Shown: in pieces, positions 1 through 8,953 of the stretch
Layout: every line of letters starts with the position of its first letter
Numbering within the stretch: the first letter of the stretch is position 1
Assembly (NCBI GenBank): GCA_018061025.1
Contig: JAGOUY010000003.1
Coordinates: forward strand, 52,722-116,721
Direction of reading: 5' to 3'
DNA from: Patescibacteria group bacterium
GTDB taxonomy: Bacteria > Patescibacteriota > Patescibacteriia > 2-12-FULL-60-25
Length of the DNA stretch: 64,000 nt
The notes under the pieces: model-generated
The model's input: the letters and a program-made list of their open reading frames with translations, nothing else
Told to the model about the DNA's origin: nothing
Database searches by the model: none
Position numbers and translations under genes: made by a program

Positions 1-1370
1 ATATCGATCTAAATGCCATCCGTGTCTTTCTTGGGTTGCAATATGTCCCTGCTCCCTTAACAGGGTTTGAAGGGATCATGTCTTTGCCGCCCGGATATGC
101 AGGTATCTGCGAGAACGGCACTTGGAAGGTCTGGAAGTACGATGATGTTTTTTCGGCCTCTCCCTTTACGGGGACATTCGCTGAGGCGAAAGATCAGATC
201 CGTGTGTTATTAGAAGAGTCTATCCGCTTGCGTCTCATAGCGGATGTGCCTATCGGGGCATTCTTATCCGGAGGCATCGATTCATCCGCTATCGTCGCTC
301 TCGCAGAGCAGTCCTTAGGAACGCCGCTGACGACGTTTACGATGGGTTTTCCCGCATTAGGATTTGACGAGCGCGATCAAGCGGCGACCTTCGCTAAAGA
401 GCGTGGATTACCACACTACTCATTTGAAGCGAAGCCGGGCCATGCACGTGAAGCTCTCGACACACTTGTTTCATTGTATGAGAGTCCTTATGCGGATTCT
501 TCCGCCCTACCAACTTGGATGTTGGCACGTGAAACGGCAAAAGAGGTTAAAGTCGTCTTAACGGGTGACGGGGCTGACGAGCTCTTTGCCGGCTATCGAC
601 GCTATGGATATTTTAGTCAGGCTCTTACGGTCGCGCGTCTTGGAGGAAAAAAAATCATTCCTTGGATTAAACGGGCAAGTTCTTCTATCCACGATCCGCG
701 CGTTTTGCGCTTCGCCCGAACGCTAGAAGCAATCCAGCGTTCACCCGAAGCGGGGTATGCTGCTTTATTTACAGGTGCGTATTTTTCCCAAGCAGATGAG
801 CTAACTCTTCTGCAATCGGATTTTCTGCAACGTACACAGGTGTGGTCCGCAGAAGGGTGGATAGAAGGCTTTATAAAAGAGCGTAAGGATACGATCCAGG
901 ATCCTCTTCATGCTGCGCTCACTTTCGATCGCATGTCCTATTTACCCGATGACCTAAATGTCAAAATGGACCGCGCCACCATGGCCCACGGTCTGGAAGC
1001 GCGAGCACCTTTCCTGGATCAGGAGCTCTCAAGATTTGTCAGCTCCTTACCAAGCGATTGGCTGCGTAAGGGATCACAGGGAAAGTATATCTTGCGACAG
1101 GTGTTAGAGGACGTGCTCCCAAAAAAGATCATGCAACGAAAGAAACGAGGCTTCCAAGTTCCCTTGGCAAGTTGGTTTCGGGGAGAGTTGCGTCCGGTCT
1201 TTGAAGAGCGCTGTCTTTCGGTAGAGAGTCCGTTGCGCCCTATCTGTAAACTAGAGGCTATTAAGCAAATTCTCCATCAAAACGATCGAGGAGCGGATCA
1301 TGGGAATCGCTTATGGATGTTACTGACGCTTGCGACTTGGCTACAACAAAGGGGAGGGGTGGCTAAATAG
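1..1370 (+). CDS. Asparagine synthase-like amidotransferase (5' end outside window)
   Basis: The reading frame is open from the first bases, so the N-terminal glutaminase domain with its Cys2 nucleophile lies mostly outside the window. What is visible is the end of that domain (the Y-x-PAP-x-T stretch typical of the AsnB hinge) and the full synthetase domain, with the ATP-pyrophosphatase loop SGGIDSS at bases 267-287 and a later LTGDGADELFAGYRRY motif. The family moves glutamine amide nitrogen onto an adenylated carboxylate. In glycan loci such enzymes often amidate uronic acids (inference here). It is the first of three copies in the window (see 15329-17179 and 33946-35820). The TTG at base 36 is only an in-frame codon, not the start. 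Confidence 0.9.
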   Translation, partial: IDLNAIRVFLGLQYVPAPLTGFEGIMSLPPGYAGICENGTWKVWKYDDVFSASPFTGTFAEAKDQIRVLLEESIRLRLIADVPIGAFLSGGIDSSAIVALAEQSLGTPLTTFTMGFPALGFDERDQAATFAKERGLPHYSFEAKPGHAREALDTLVSLYESPYADSSALPTWMLARETAKEVKVVLTGDGADELFAGYRRYGYFSQALTVARLGGKKIIPWIKRASSSIHDPRVLRFARTLEAIQRSPEAGYAALFTGAYFSQADELTLLQSDFLQRTQVWSAEGWIEGFIKERKDTIQDPLHAALTFDRMSYLPDDLNVKMDRATMAHGLEARAPFLDQELSRFVSSLPSDWLRKGSQGKYILRQVLEDVLPKKIMQRKKRGFQVPLASWFRGELRPVFEERCLSVESPLRPICKLEAIKQILHQNDRGADHGNRLWMLLTLATWLQQRGGVAK

Positions 1371-1371
1371 G

Positions 1372-1418
1372 GCGAAAACAGCCCAGTCGTAAAATTGATT
1401 TTTTCGCTTCATTGGGCT
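1372..1418 (+). other. Intergenic inverted repeats, possible pseudoknot
   Basis: Between the amidotransferase stop and the next start, GCGAAAA (1372-1378) is complementary to TTTTCGC (1401-1407), and AGCCCA (1380-1385) is complementary to TGGGCT (1413-1418). The two pairings interleave, so they form either an H-type pseudoknot or two alternative hairpins. No T-run follows, so it is not a standard terminator. Chance cannot be excluded. Confidence 0.25.
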
Positions 1419-1432
1419 ACGCTTTGGCCATT

Positions 1433-2308
1433 ATGGGAGAGATAAAACGCATCCTTGTGACAGGCGGAGCCGGATTTATTGGCTCGCATTTATGTGAGAC
1501 CTTGGTAAAAGACCCGCAAAACGAGGTCTATTCTTTGGATAATTACTCTACAGGTAGCGAAAAAAACCATATTTCGGGGGTAACGTATATCCAAGGAGAT
1601 ACTCGTGAAATTAGCCAAAAAATCACGTTTGCACCCGACCTTGTCTTCCATCTTGGGGAGTATTCCCGCACCTCCGAAAGCTTCGTAGAGCCAGAAAAAA
1701 CCTGGCGCTTTAATATCGAGGGAACATTCTCCGTCTTAGAGTTTTGTCGTCAACGTCAGGTAAAAAAGGTTCTCTATGCCGGTTCCAGTACGAAGCAGGC
1801 AGATGGGGGAGATGGACGTAACCAGTCGCCCTATGCATGGACAAAGGCGGTGAATACCGAGCTCATCCAGCGCTATCATGAATGGTTTGGTCTGCCCTTT
1901 GTGACCGTCTATTTTTATAATGTCTATGGTGGAAGAGAGATTGGTGAAGGGCCATACGCAACGCTGATTGGCATTTTTAAACGACTACGACGTGCCGGCA
2001 AACCACTCCAAATTGTGGCGCCAGGAACGCAGCTTCGAAGTTTTACACATGTAGATGATATCGTGCGGGGAATCCTGCTCGCGGCAGAAAAAGGCCAAGG
2101 GGATGGCTACTGTTTGGGTCCTAAAGTCATGCATACGGTAAAGGATGTCGCTGAGTTATTTGGCGGAGAGATCCAAGTCCTTCCTGAGAAACCCGGTGAT
2201 CGCAAAACCGTTGTCATCGATTTATCCAAGACGGAAGAAGAATTGGGATGGAAGGCGAGCGTGCGTCTAGAGGATCATATCCAGGATTTTCTAAAAACGT
2301 TGCCATGA
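1433..2308 (+). CDS. NAD-dependent nucleotide-sugar epimerase/dehydratase
   Basis: A 291-residue extended short-chain dehydrogenase. The NAD-binding motif TGGAGFIG is at residues 10-17 and the catalytic pair is Y134/K138 (YAWTK). Such enzymes epimerise, dehydrate or decarboxylate a nucleotide sugar in the cytoplasm; the exact reaction cannot be read from the sequence. ATG 1433 was chosen over an in-frame TTG at 1412 because it sits just before the Rossmann strand. It is the first gene of an overlapping run: its stop overlaps the next start by ATGA. Confidence 0.88.
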   Translation: MGEIKRILVTGGAGFIGSHLCETLVKDPQNEVYSLDNYSTGSEKNHISGVTYIQGDTREISQKITFAPDLVFHLGEYSRTSESFVEPEKTWRFNIEGTFSVLEFCRQRQVKKVLYAGSSTKQADGGDGRNQSPYAWTKAVNTELIQRYHEWFGLPFVTVYFYNVYGGREIGEGPYATLIGIFKRLRRAGKPLQIVAPGTQLRSFTHVDDIVRGILLAAEKGQGDGYCLGPKVMHTVKDVAELFGGEIQVLPEKPGDRKTVVIDLSKTEEELGWKASVRLEDHIQDFLKTLP

Positions 2309-3447
2309 AACGTGCCTTAATTTTTGCGACCAGCTATTTCCCTTTAGTGGGAGGGGCCGAGGTTGCTATGAAGGAACTTACCGATCGTCTGCCTGATTGG
2401 CAGTTTGATTTGGTGTGCGCGCGTATTAACCGGGGATTATCAGATACAGAGCAGCTCGGAAATGTGCGTATTCATCGTTGCGGTATTGGGCACCCTATTG
2501 ATAAGTATCTTTTACCCATTCTCGGTGTTTGGCGAGCACTTCAAATAACGGGAAAGGATAGGACAATTATCTGGTCTTTGATGGCGAGCTATAACGGCTT
2601 CGCGGCTCTTGTGTATACGTGGATTCGTCCCAAGACCCCGTTTCTTCTCACCCTTCAAGAAGGGGATCCACTCGAGCATTACGCGAAACGTACAGGTGTT
2701 CTGACATTTTTGCATAAACAAATTTTTCGTCGCGCCAATACGATCCAAGCCATCAGCTATTTTTTGGCGGCTTGGGCAGAGCGTATGGGGGCTACTTCGA
2801 AACCCGTTGTAGTTCCAAACGGCGTAGACATTGCACGCTTTTCTCCGCGCCTCGATTCTGCGGAGCGCCAACGCCTGCGTACGCAACTTGGTTACCAGGA
2901 ATCAGATGTGATTATCATAACCACATCACGCTTAACCTTAAAAAATGCAGTGGATGATCTGATCAAATCTCTCATCTCCCTTCCAGCAAATTATAAAGTA
3001 CTCATTGCCGGAGAAGGGGCAGACCGTACGTCATTAGATGCTCTTGTGGAGGCAAATACTCTACAAAAGCGCGTAACCTTTTTAGGAACACGAAGCCAGC
3101 AAGAACTGCCTCAACTTCTTCAATGCGCAGATGTATTCTGCCGACCTTCCTTATCGGAAGGATTGGGCATTTCTTTTTTAGAAGCCCTCGCAAGCGGTCT
3201 ACCAATCATTGCCACGCCCGTTGGCGGCATCCCAGATTTTCTCCGTGATGGAGAAACGGGGGTTTTTTGCCAACCTCGCGATCCTACCTCTATCGCGAAG
3301 GCTGTTCTTCGTATTCAGCAGGAACCAGGCTTACGCCAAAAACTAATCCGACAAGGGGAGGAGCTTGTAAAGAAAGACTATGCTTGGGAAGGGATCGCAG
3401 CCCGTATCGGGGAACTTTTGATGAAAGTGGAAAGTAAACACGTATGA
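2305..3447 (+). CDS. Glycosyltransferase family 4
   Basis: A 380-residue GT-B enzyme. The N-terminal acceptor half begins with the YFPLVGGAEVAM stretch common in GT4. The C-terminal donor half carries an E-x7-E motif, E285 to E293, followed by a GLPIIATPVGG stretch. It should transfer a sugar from a nucleotide donor to a lipid-linked acceptor on the cytoplasmic face. ATG 2305 overlaps the upstream stop (ATGA), and its own stop overlaps the next start in the same way, so translation is probably coupled. A longer in-frame start at 2248 would lie deep inside the upstream gene and was rejected. Donor and acceptor are unknown. Confidence 0.9.
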   Translation: MKRALIFATSYFPLVGGAEVAMKELTDRLPDWQFDLVCARINRGLSDTEQLGNVRIHRCGIGHPIDKYLLPILGVWRALQITGKDRTIIWSLMASYNGFAALVYTWIRPKTPFLLTLQEGDPLEHYAKRTGVLTFLHKQIFRRANTIQAISYFLAAWAERMGATSKPVVVPNGVDIARFSPRLDSAERQRLRTQLGYQESDVIIITTSRLTLKNAVDDLIKSLISLPANYKVLIAGEGADRTSLDALVEANTLQKRVTFLGTRSQQELPQLLQCADVFCRPSLSEGLGISFLEALASGLPIIATPVGGIPDFLRDGETGVFCQPRDPTSIAKAVLRIQQEPGLRQKLIRQGEELVKKDYAWEGIAARIGELLMKVESKHV

Positions 3448-4142
3448 AGATCTATGAACCAGGGAATGCCGCCAAGCAAGCCATCTTTTTGCAGCTTGAA
3501 CAAAGTTTGGGGCAAGAAGCGCGGTACATTCTCGACCTTGCCTGCGGAGATGGTCATTTGTGGAAGACATTTTTAGAAGCACATCCTCAGGTGTCTGTAG
3601 TTGGACTGGATAGTGATGCGCAGGCAATCGAGCGAGGAAAAAAACAAGCGCCAGCCCGTCTAGACTTGCGTGTATTTGATGCACAGCAAATGTTTGAGGA
3701 TCGATTATTTGATGTTGTCGTCGCTTTTAGCGCGGTCGAGCATGTCGTAGATCGACCCGCCTTTTTGCGTACGGTTTGGAAGGCCTTGAAGCCCGGAGGA
3801 TACGCGTATCTCAATTACGATGTCGGTCATTTTCGTTCCCGCTCTCTGAAAGAGCGTGCCATGGTTCCTGTTAGCCAGTTTTTGGCCTTGATGGGTATCG
3901 AGGGGCCGTACATGAAGCGGGTAGATGACGTGCTCTTTTTGAAGCAGGCCCGTTCACAAGGATTTGGGCTACAGGCGGTGCAGAAACATAATCTTCATCC
4001 TTTGAAGGGGTTCTTTCGCGGGGCTACAGATGAAGGGATAAGCGCATGGCTAGAATTTGAGCAGCGAATGAACGCACTCTTCTCTCCCGAACAGCTTGAT
4101 CAGATCATGTGGTCCACGACCGTGATCCTCAAAAAACCATGA
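3444..4142 (+). CDS. SAM-dependent methyltransferase
   Basis: A 232-residue class I methyltransferase. Motif I DLACGDG is at residues 31-37; an SAVEHV post-I segment and an LKPGGYAYLNY motif follow. It has no membrane segment. Lying between two glycosyltransferase genes and translationally coupled to both by ATGA overlaps, it probably methylates a sugar or caps a glycan chain (inference). The family is too broad to name the substrate. Confidence 0.85.
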   Translation: MKIYEPGNAAKQAIFLQLEQSLGQEARYILDLACGDGHLWKTFLEAHPQVSVVGLDSDAQAIERGKKQAPARLDLRVFDAQQMFEDRLFDVVVAFSAVEHVVDRPAFLRTVWKALKPGGYAYLNYDVGHFRSRSLKERAMVPVSQFLALMGIEGPYMKRVDDVLFLKQARSQGFGLQAVQKHNLHPLKGFFRGATDEGISAWLEFEQRMNALFSPEQLDQIMWSTTVILKKP

Positions 4143-7100
4143 ATATCTTGATTGCGAGCGGTATTTATCCACCAGAATCCGGTGGTCCAGCGACGTATTC
4201 CTCGGAAGCGGCGCAGGCCTTGCGCGCCCGCGGACATATCGTCCGGGTCATAAGTTATGGAGAGAGCGAGCAGAAAAAACAGACAGCATCAAAAGAAGAG
4301 AATGATGTCACATTCGTTTCACGATCAGGAGGCCCACTGGTCCGATATCTTCGCTATACGTGGGCTGTCTATCGAGCGGCTCGCCAAGCAGATGTTCTAT
4401 TCGTTCAAGGAGCGGTGTCTGAAGGGGTGCCTTCGGCATTGGTTGCTCGATTCTTGCAGAAGCCGCTTATCTTACGGGTCCCAGGAGATTACGCCTGGGA
4501 AATGGGAAGGCAGTACGCGCCTAAAGACACCGAACCATCGTTGGATCGATTTTTAACCCACGCTCATAGGGGTAAAATAGGTGTATATGAGCGCTTAGAG
4601 CGTTGGACGGCTCATCAAGCTACACGCATAATCGTTCCTAGCACGTATCTACGCTCTGTCGTAGAACGTTGGAGGATCCCGACTGAGCGGATAGATGTCA
4701 TAAAAAACGCGGTCCAACCACTTCCAAAAACGGCGGGACGATCCATCTTGCGCAAACAATGGAAGCTCGAGAATCACGTCATCTGTCTAACGGCGGTGAG
4801 AGCGGTCCCTTGGAAAGGTGTAGCAGAATTACTTGAATGGTGGCATCGAGTCCCTGCATCGCATATCCTCGTGGTAGCTGGTGATGGACCTCAGCTTGAG
4901 GCTTGGAAAAAGCTGTCTATAAAAGAAGGGCTGGGGGAGCGCGTCCGTTTTTTGGGACGCGTTTCGCGTCAAGGATTAGCGGAATGGTACGACGTAGCGG
5001 ATACGTTTATTTTGCATACAGGGTATGAAGGCTATCCCCATACCGTCCCCGAAGCAGTCTCACGCGGTTTGCCCTGTTTAGTAAGTGACCAAGGAGGAAA
5101 TCCAGAAACACAAGAAGAATTTGGAGCGTATATAGCGGTTCTGCCTTACCAAGATCGAGATGCGTGGATTGCGGCGCTCTGCGCCGTACCTGTGCGTACA
5201 AGTACTGCTTCTCCTGTGGTCGCATGGACGCATAAAAAGATGATAGACCAGGTGGAAGAGAGGTTGAAGGAAGGGCAAAAGCCAGGTTTAACAACGCCCG
5301 CGCGCATCATCATGGTGGGCTATGAGCGAGAATTATTAAAAACTGAGTCATCCACCTTCGCGCGGGTAGCCTCTTTAGCAACGCCTACCTTAAGTATTTC
5401 TGCGCTCGTGGTTGCGCGTCTTCCGGATGATGTAGCGACGGAACGCGATGGCTTGCGGGTCCAGGCCTTTGGAGGAGGGACGTACCGTCGTGTTTGGCAA
5501 GCGATACGCGTGGGGATCCAAGAAGCAAGGCGCTTGCCTACGCATACTCTCGTAACCGGGCAGGATCCGTTCGCCGCGGGTTTAATCGCCTATGCCATTT
5601 CTCGTTGGACCAACCAACCTCTTGAGCTTCAGGAGCACGGAGATTTTTGGTCGGGTGCTTGGCAAAAAGAGCATTGGACACATCGCGTCTGGGCAATTGT
5701 GGGGATACAGCTTTTGAAACGAGCAGAGCGTATCCGTGTTGTAAGTGAGCGTGTCAAAGCGCATCTGATTGCAAAAGGGATTCATGCGGAGAAGATCGCT
5801 ATTATTCCAGTCGCGCAAGAGCTTAAGGAGTTACATGCTAAGCCTCTGCAACCGCGCGATGGGGCTGAGTGGGTCATACGCGTCCCTTGTCGCTTTGTAC
5901 AGCAAAAAGGCTTGAATATCGTATTGGACGCCTTCGCGAAAGTGCACGAACAGTATTTAAACGCGCGCTTAGAATTCGTGGGGGCAGGTCCGCTTGAGTC
6001 ATGGGTACTGTCTCGAGTGCAGACGCTCGGCTTGTCTTTGGTTGTGACTCTACGACCGTGGATGGAAGCGGCTGAGCTTTGGGATGGGGCGGATATGTTT
6101 GTAATGTCTTCCCACTATGAGGGGTATGGAAGAACGGTTGTGGAAGCAATGGCCGCTGGGGTACCTGTAGTAGCGACGGATGTAGGCTGCGTGGGTTCTA
6201 TCTTACGGCACGAGCAAGAAGGATTAGTGGTGCCTGTAGAAGATGCGTCGGCGTTGTCTCGGGCAATGATGCGTATCATAGAAGATGAGCCATTACGCAC
6301 CCGCTTGCAATTAGCTGCTCGTGAACGCATTCAGTCCTTGCCCACAACGAGTGATCTTCAGGCGATACAGCGTACGCATTGGTTGCAAGCGCTTAACGCC
6401 TCTCCTGCACAGGAAGGTGGACCTCGCTTTGAGCTATGGGTGATCGCCTTCGTAGTATTTGCCATTGCGATACGGCTTCTGTCCGTTATCCTCTTCCACG
6501 GGCAGCTCCTGAGTCGTGAATGGGGGTTCTTTACCTTGGTACAACATTGGTTGCAGGGGTATGGATACAGTTTTGCAAGCCAACTTGGCTGTGCCTCGGC
6601 CTATCGCTCGCCAGGGTATCTCTTCTTTCTCGGAGCGCTCTACCGTGTCTTTGATCCTGCGAATACCTGGGCGCAAGCCGTCATACAAAATATTTTTGTG
6701 GTAGGGGCGCTGTGGTTAACCTATGTCGTAGGAAAACGGCTCGTCGGTGCGAGGGCTGCTCTGTTAGGAGCTTTCCTCATGGCCTGTTACCCCTACACTT
6801 TTTATCACTATACCCAGTTTTATCACACCTTTTTACAGAGCTTCTTCTTGTTATTGGTAATTTGGTTGGTTCTGCGTCTCAGCGAAGACAAGCGCATGCG
6901 CTATGCTGTAGGAGCGGGATTGGCGATTGGAGCGCTTGCGTATGTGCAAGGGACGATCCTTCCTGTGACGCCCTTTATCGCTCTGTGGGTATTCTGGCAG
7001 TATTGGCCCACTTGGAAACGAGGACTTATGGCCGTGGCGATTATGGCAATATGTGCCGCAGGTCTTATTGCTCCCTGGGCCTACCGTAATTGGACGGTAT

Positions 7101-7813
7101 TTCATGAGTTTATTCCGCTTACCACGGATTTAGGCCACGCCTTGTTCAAAGCCAATAACGAAAATATCTATGAAATTACCCTGCGCGGCTATCCACAGGA
7201 GATTATTGACGATATCCCTTCTTCCACGAATCGATTCTATAAGCAATATCGTTTACCCGCTTATTTAGAGGCGGATCTGAAACAGGCGGACGTATTTCAT
7301 GAATCCGTTCTTTGGACAGAGTGGCATCCGAGGGAGCCAAACGGGAATGTGCCGAGCTGTGCAGACTTGGGCCCGTTAAATGAATATGAGTTTAACCAAT
7401 ATTGGCTAGGGAAAACGCGACAGCAATGGCAAGACCGTTGGGGATGGGATATTTGGAAATTGCCCTTGCAAAAGATCAAGACGTTTTGGAGTCCTGGGTT
7501 ATTTCCGTTTATCAAAACCGGCGCCCCTTGGAGTTTTGCCGGGTCTGCCTGGAAAGAATGGGCTGCGCGCGCTTCTGTTTGGGTGAGCACAGTGATCGTG
7601 ATCTATCTGGGTTGGATTGGATGGGTTATTGCTTGTAAGCGTCGTCGACCATCTGCGTGGCTAGCCGTCAGCTTCTTTGTCGTCTTTACGTTGCTGCATG
7701 CGCTTGTGGCCGGCTACACAAAATATCGCATTCCTCTCGACCATATCTTGGCTGTCTATGCGGCTAGCTGTGTGGTGTTGGGAATGGATTGGGTGCGCAG
7801 GAAACGTCTATGA
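4139..7813 (+). CDS. Three-domain glycosyltransferase fusion (GT4-GT4-membrane GT-C)
   Basis: A 1224-residue protein, about three times the usual glycosyltransferase length. Residues about 1-380 form a GT4 unit that starts like a complete enzyme (MNILIASGIYPPESGGP) and has an E-x7-E motif (EGYPHTVPE). Residues about 387-755 form a second, diverged GT4 unit with its own E-x7-E (EGYGRTVVE). Residues about 762-1224 form a polytopic membrane region resembling ArnT/GT39-type GT-C enzymes, with a YRSPGYLFF stretch and many hydrophobic segments. The first two would work in the cytoplasm and the last on a lipid-linked donor outside, so one protein could couple steps on both faces. ATGA overlaps on both sides. 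The frame is continuous with no frameshift. Confidence 0.87.
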   Translation: MNILIASGIYPPESGGPATYSSEAAQALRARGHIVRVISYGESEQKKQTASKEENDVTFVSRSGGPLVRYLRYTWAVYRAARQADVLFVQGAVSEGVPSALVARFLQKPLILRVPGDYAWEMGRQYAPKDTEPSLDRFLTHAHRGKIGVYERLERWTAHQATRIIVPSTYLRSVVERWRIPTERIDVIKNAVQPLPKTAGRSILRKQWKLENHVICLTAVRAVPWKGVAELLEWWHRVPASHILVVAGDGPQLEAWKKLSIKEGLGERVRFLGRVSRQGLAEWYDVADTFILHTGYEGYPHTVPEAVSRGLPCLVSDQGGNPETQEEFGAYIAVLPYQDRDAWIAALCAVPVRTSTASPVVAWTHKKMIDQVEERLKEGQKPGLTTPARIIMVGYERELLKTESSTFARVASLATPTLSISALVVARLPDDVATERDGLRVQAFGGGTYRRVWQAIRVGIQEARRLPTHTLVTGQDPFAAGLIAYAISRWTNQPLELQEHGDFWSGAWQKEHWTHRVWAIVGIQLLKRAERIRVVSERVKAHLIAKGIHAEKIAIIPVAQELKELHAKPLQPRDGAEWVIRVPCRFVQQKGLNIVLDAFAKVHEQYLNARLEFVGAGPLESWVLSRVQTLGLSLVVTLRPWMEAAELWDGADMFVMSSHYEGYGRTVVEAMAAGVPVVATDVGCVGSILRHEQEGLVVPVEDASALSRAMMRIIEDEPLRTRLQLAARERIQSLPTTSDLQAIQRTHWLQALNASPAQEGGPRFELWVIAFVVFAIAIRLLSVILFHGQLLSREWGFFTLVQHWLQGYGYSFASQLGCASAYRSPGYLFFLGALYRVFDPANTWAQAVIQNIFVVGALWLTYVVGKRLVGARAALLGAFLMACYPYTFYHYTQFYHTFLQSFFLLLVIWLVLRLSEDKRMRYAVGAGLAIGALAYVQGTILPVTPFIALWVFWQYWPTWKRGLMAVAIMAICAAGLIAPWAYRNWTVFHEFIPLTTDLGHALFKANNENIYEITLRGYPQEIIDDIPSSTNRFYKQYRLPAYLEADLKQADVFHESVLWTEWHPREPNGNVPSCADLGPLNEYEFNQYWLGKTRQQWQDRWGWDIWKLPLQKIKTFWSPGLFPFIKTGAPWSFAGSAWKEWAARASVWVSTVIVIYLGWIGWVIACKRRRPSAWLAVSFFVVFTLLHALVAGYTKYRIPLDHILAVYAASCVVLGMDWVRRKRL

Positions 7814-8952
7814 AGATTATCTACGCGGACAATATTCGTTTTCCTTCGGAACGAGCCCATAGCTATCAAATCGCTCAATATTGTTATCAAATGGCGGCAC
7901 TCGGACACGAAGTTGTCTTAGTGACCCCGGATCGTAGCCAGGAGAAGGACGCCGCTGCCTACTATGGATTTCCTCGACAGAATTTTACCCATATCGCCTT
8001 AAAAACAGGGGATGCTCTACGCTATCGCTGGTTGCCGCAATCTCTTGCATATCTCGTGCAACGCTATACATTCTTGCGAGGTCTGCAACGCTGGGCGCGT
8101 TCAGAGAGCGCAGATATTTGGTATACACGTTCTCCGGCGGTCATTGAGGCGTTGGCTCAGCTATCACGCAAGTGGGTATTGGAAGTGCACGATGATCCGA
8201 CGCATCAGGCTCGGCGCTGGCAACGCGTAAAACAGCAGGTCCGTTTATATATTCCGATTAGCCAAGGAATGAAGGCGTACCTTCTGCAAGCAGGAATTCC
8301 TGACTATCAGCTTCTTGTTGCGCATGATGGAGTCGATAAAGAAGAGGTAGAGCGCGCGCCTAAACAAGAGTTTCGCTCTACGTTAGGAATTCCACAACAG
8401 GCGTTCTTATTGGTCTACACGGGCAGTCTTTATCCCTGGAAAGGGGTGGATTTTGTGGTCGAAGCCTGGAGGCATGCTCCTTCGCACGCACATCTCCTCA
8501 TCGTGGGCGGTCCAGAACAAGATCGAACGCGTGTCCAGAGACTCATTCCAGAGGACGTAAAGGCGCGTGTCCATATCCTGCCGGGTATGGCTCGGCAAGA
8601 GGTTTTTTCCTTGTTGAAGGAAGCGGATGCCGCCCTCTTACCGACCTCGCCAGCATTTACGATTGGACGAAACTATACTTCCCCGCTTAAACTCTTCGAG
8701 TATCTGGCGGCTGGATTACCCATTTTATCTACCGATGTGCCAACGGCACATGAAGTGCTAACAGATCGCCTCGCGCAGTTTTTCTCGACGACTAAGTCTG
8801 CGTTTGTTGCGGCGCTTGAAACGCTGATCGCTGATACTGCCTGGCGTGCCGCCGTTCCCGGAGAGGCGCAGCACATTGTTAAGCAATACACTTGGCAGAT
8901 GCGCGCCAAACGCATCGCAGACGCCCTAGAACGGGTACGCGCTTCTTCTTAA
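7810..8952 (+). CDS. Glycosyltransferase family 4
   Basis: A 380-residue GT-B enzyme starting MKIIYADNIRFPSERAHSYQ. The donor-side signature is SPLKLFEYLAAGLPILST, where the Glu of the PLKLFEY motif matches the second Glu of the GT4 E-x7-E motif. Probably cytoplasmic, or attached to the inner face of the membrane. ATG 7810 overlaps the previous stop (ATGA); the in-frame codon at 7789 lies within the upstream gene and was rejected. The following HAD-UbiA gene starts 1 base after this stop. Sugar specificity is unknown. Confidence 0.89.
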   Translation: MKIIYADNIRFPSERAHSYQIAQYCYQMAALGHEVVLVTPDRSQEKDAAAYYGFPRQNFTHIALKTGDALRYRWLPQSLAYLVQRYTFLRGLQRWARSESADIWYTRSPAVIEALAQLSRKWVLEVHDDPTHQARRWQRVKQQVRLYIPISQGMKAYLLQAGIPDYQLLVAHDGVDKEEVERAPKQEFRSTLGIPQQAFLLVYTGSLYPWKGVDFVVEAWRHAPSHAHLLIVGGPEQDRTRVQRLIPEDVKARVHILPGMARQEVFSLLKEADAALLPTSPAFTIGRNYTSPLKLFEYLAAGLPILSTDVPTAHEVLTDRLAQFFSTTKSAFVAALETLIADTAWRAAVPGEAQHIVKQYTWQMRAKRIADALERVRASS

Positions 8953-8953
8953 T

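Noticed and set aside
36..44. TTG at base 36 as start of the first gene
   Set aside because: The frame is open to the window edge and the upstream residues (DLNAIRVFLGL) match the family, so the gene is cut by the window.
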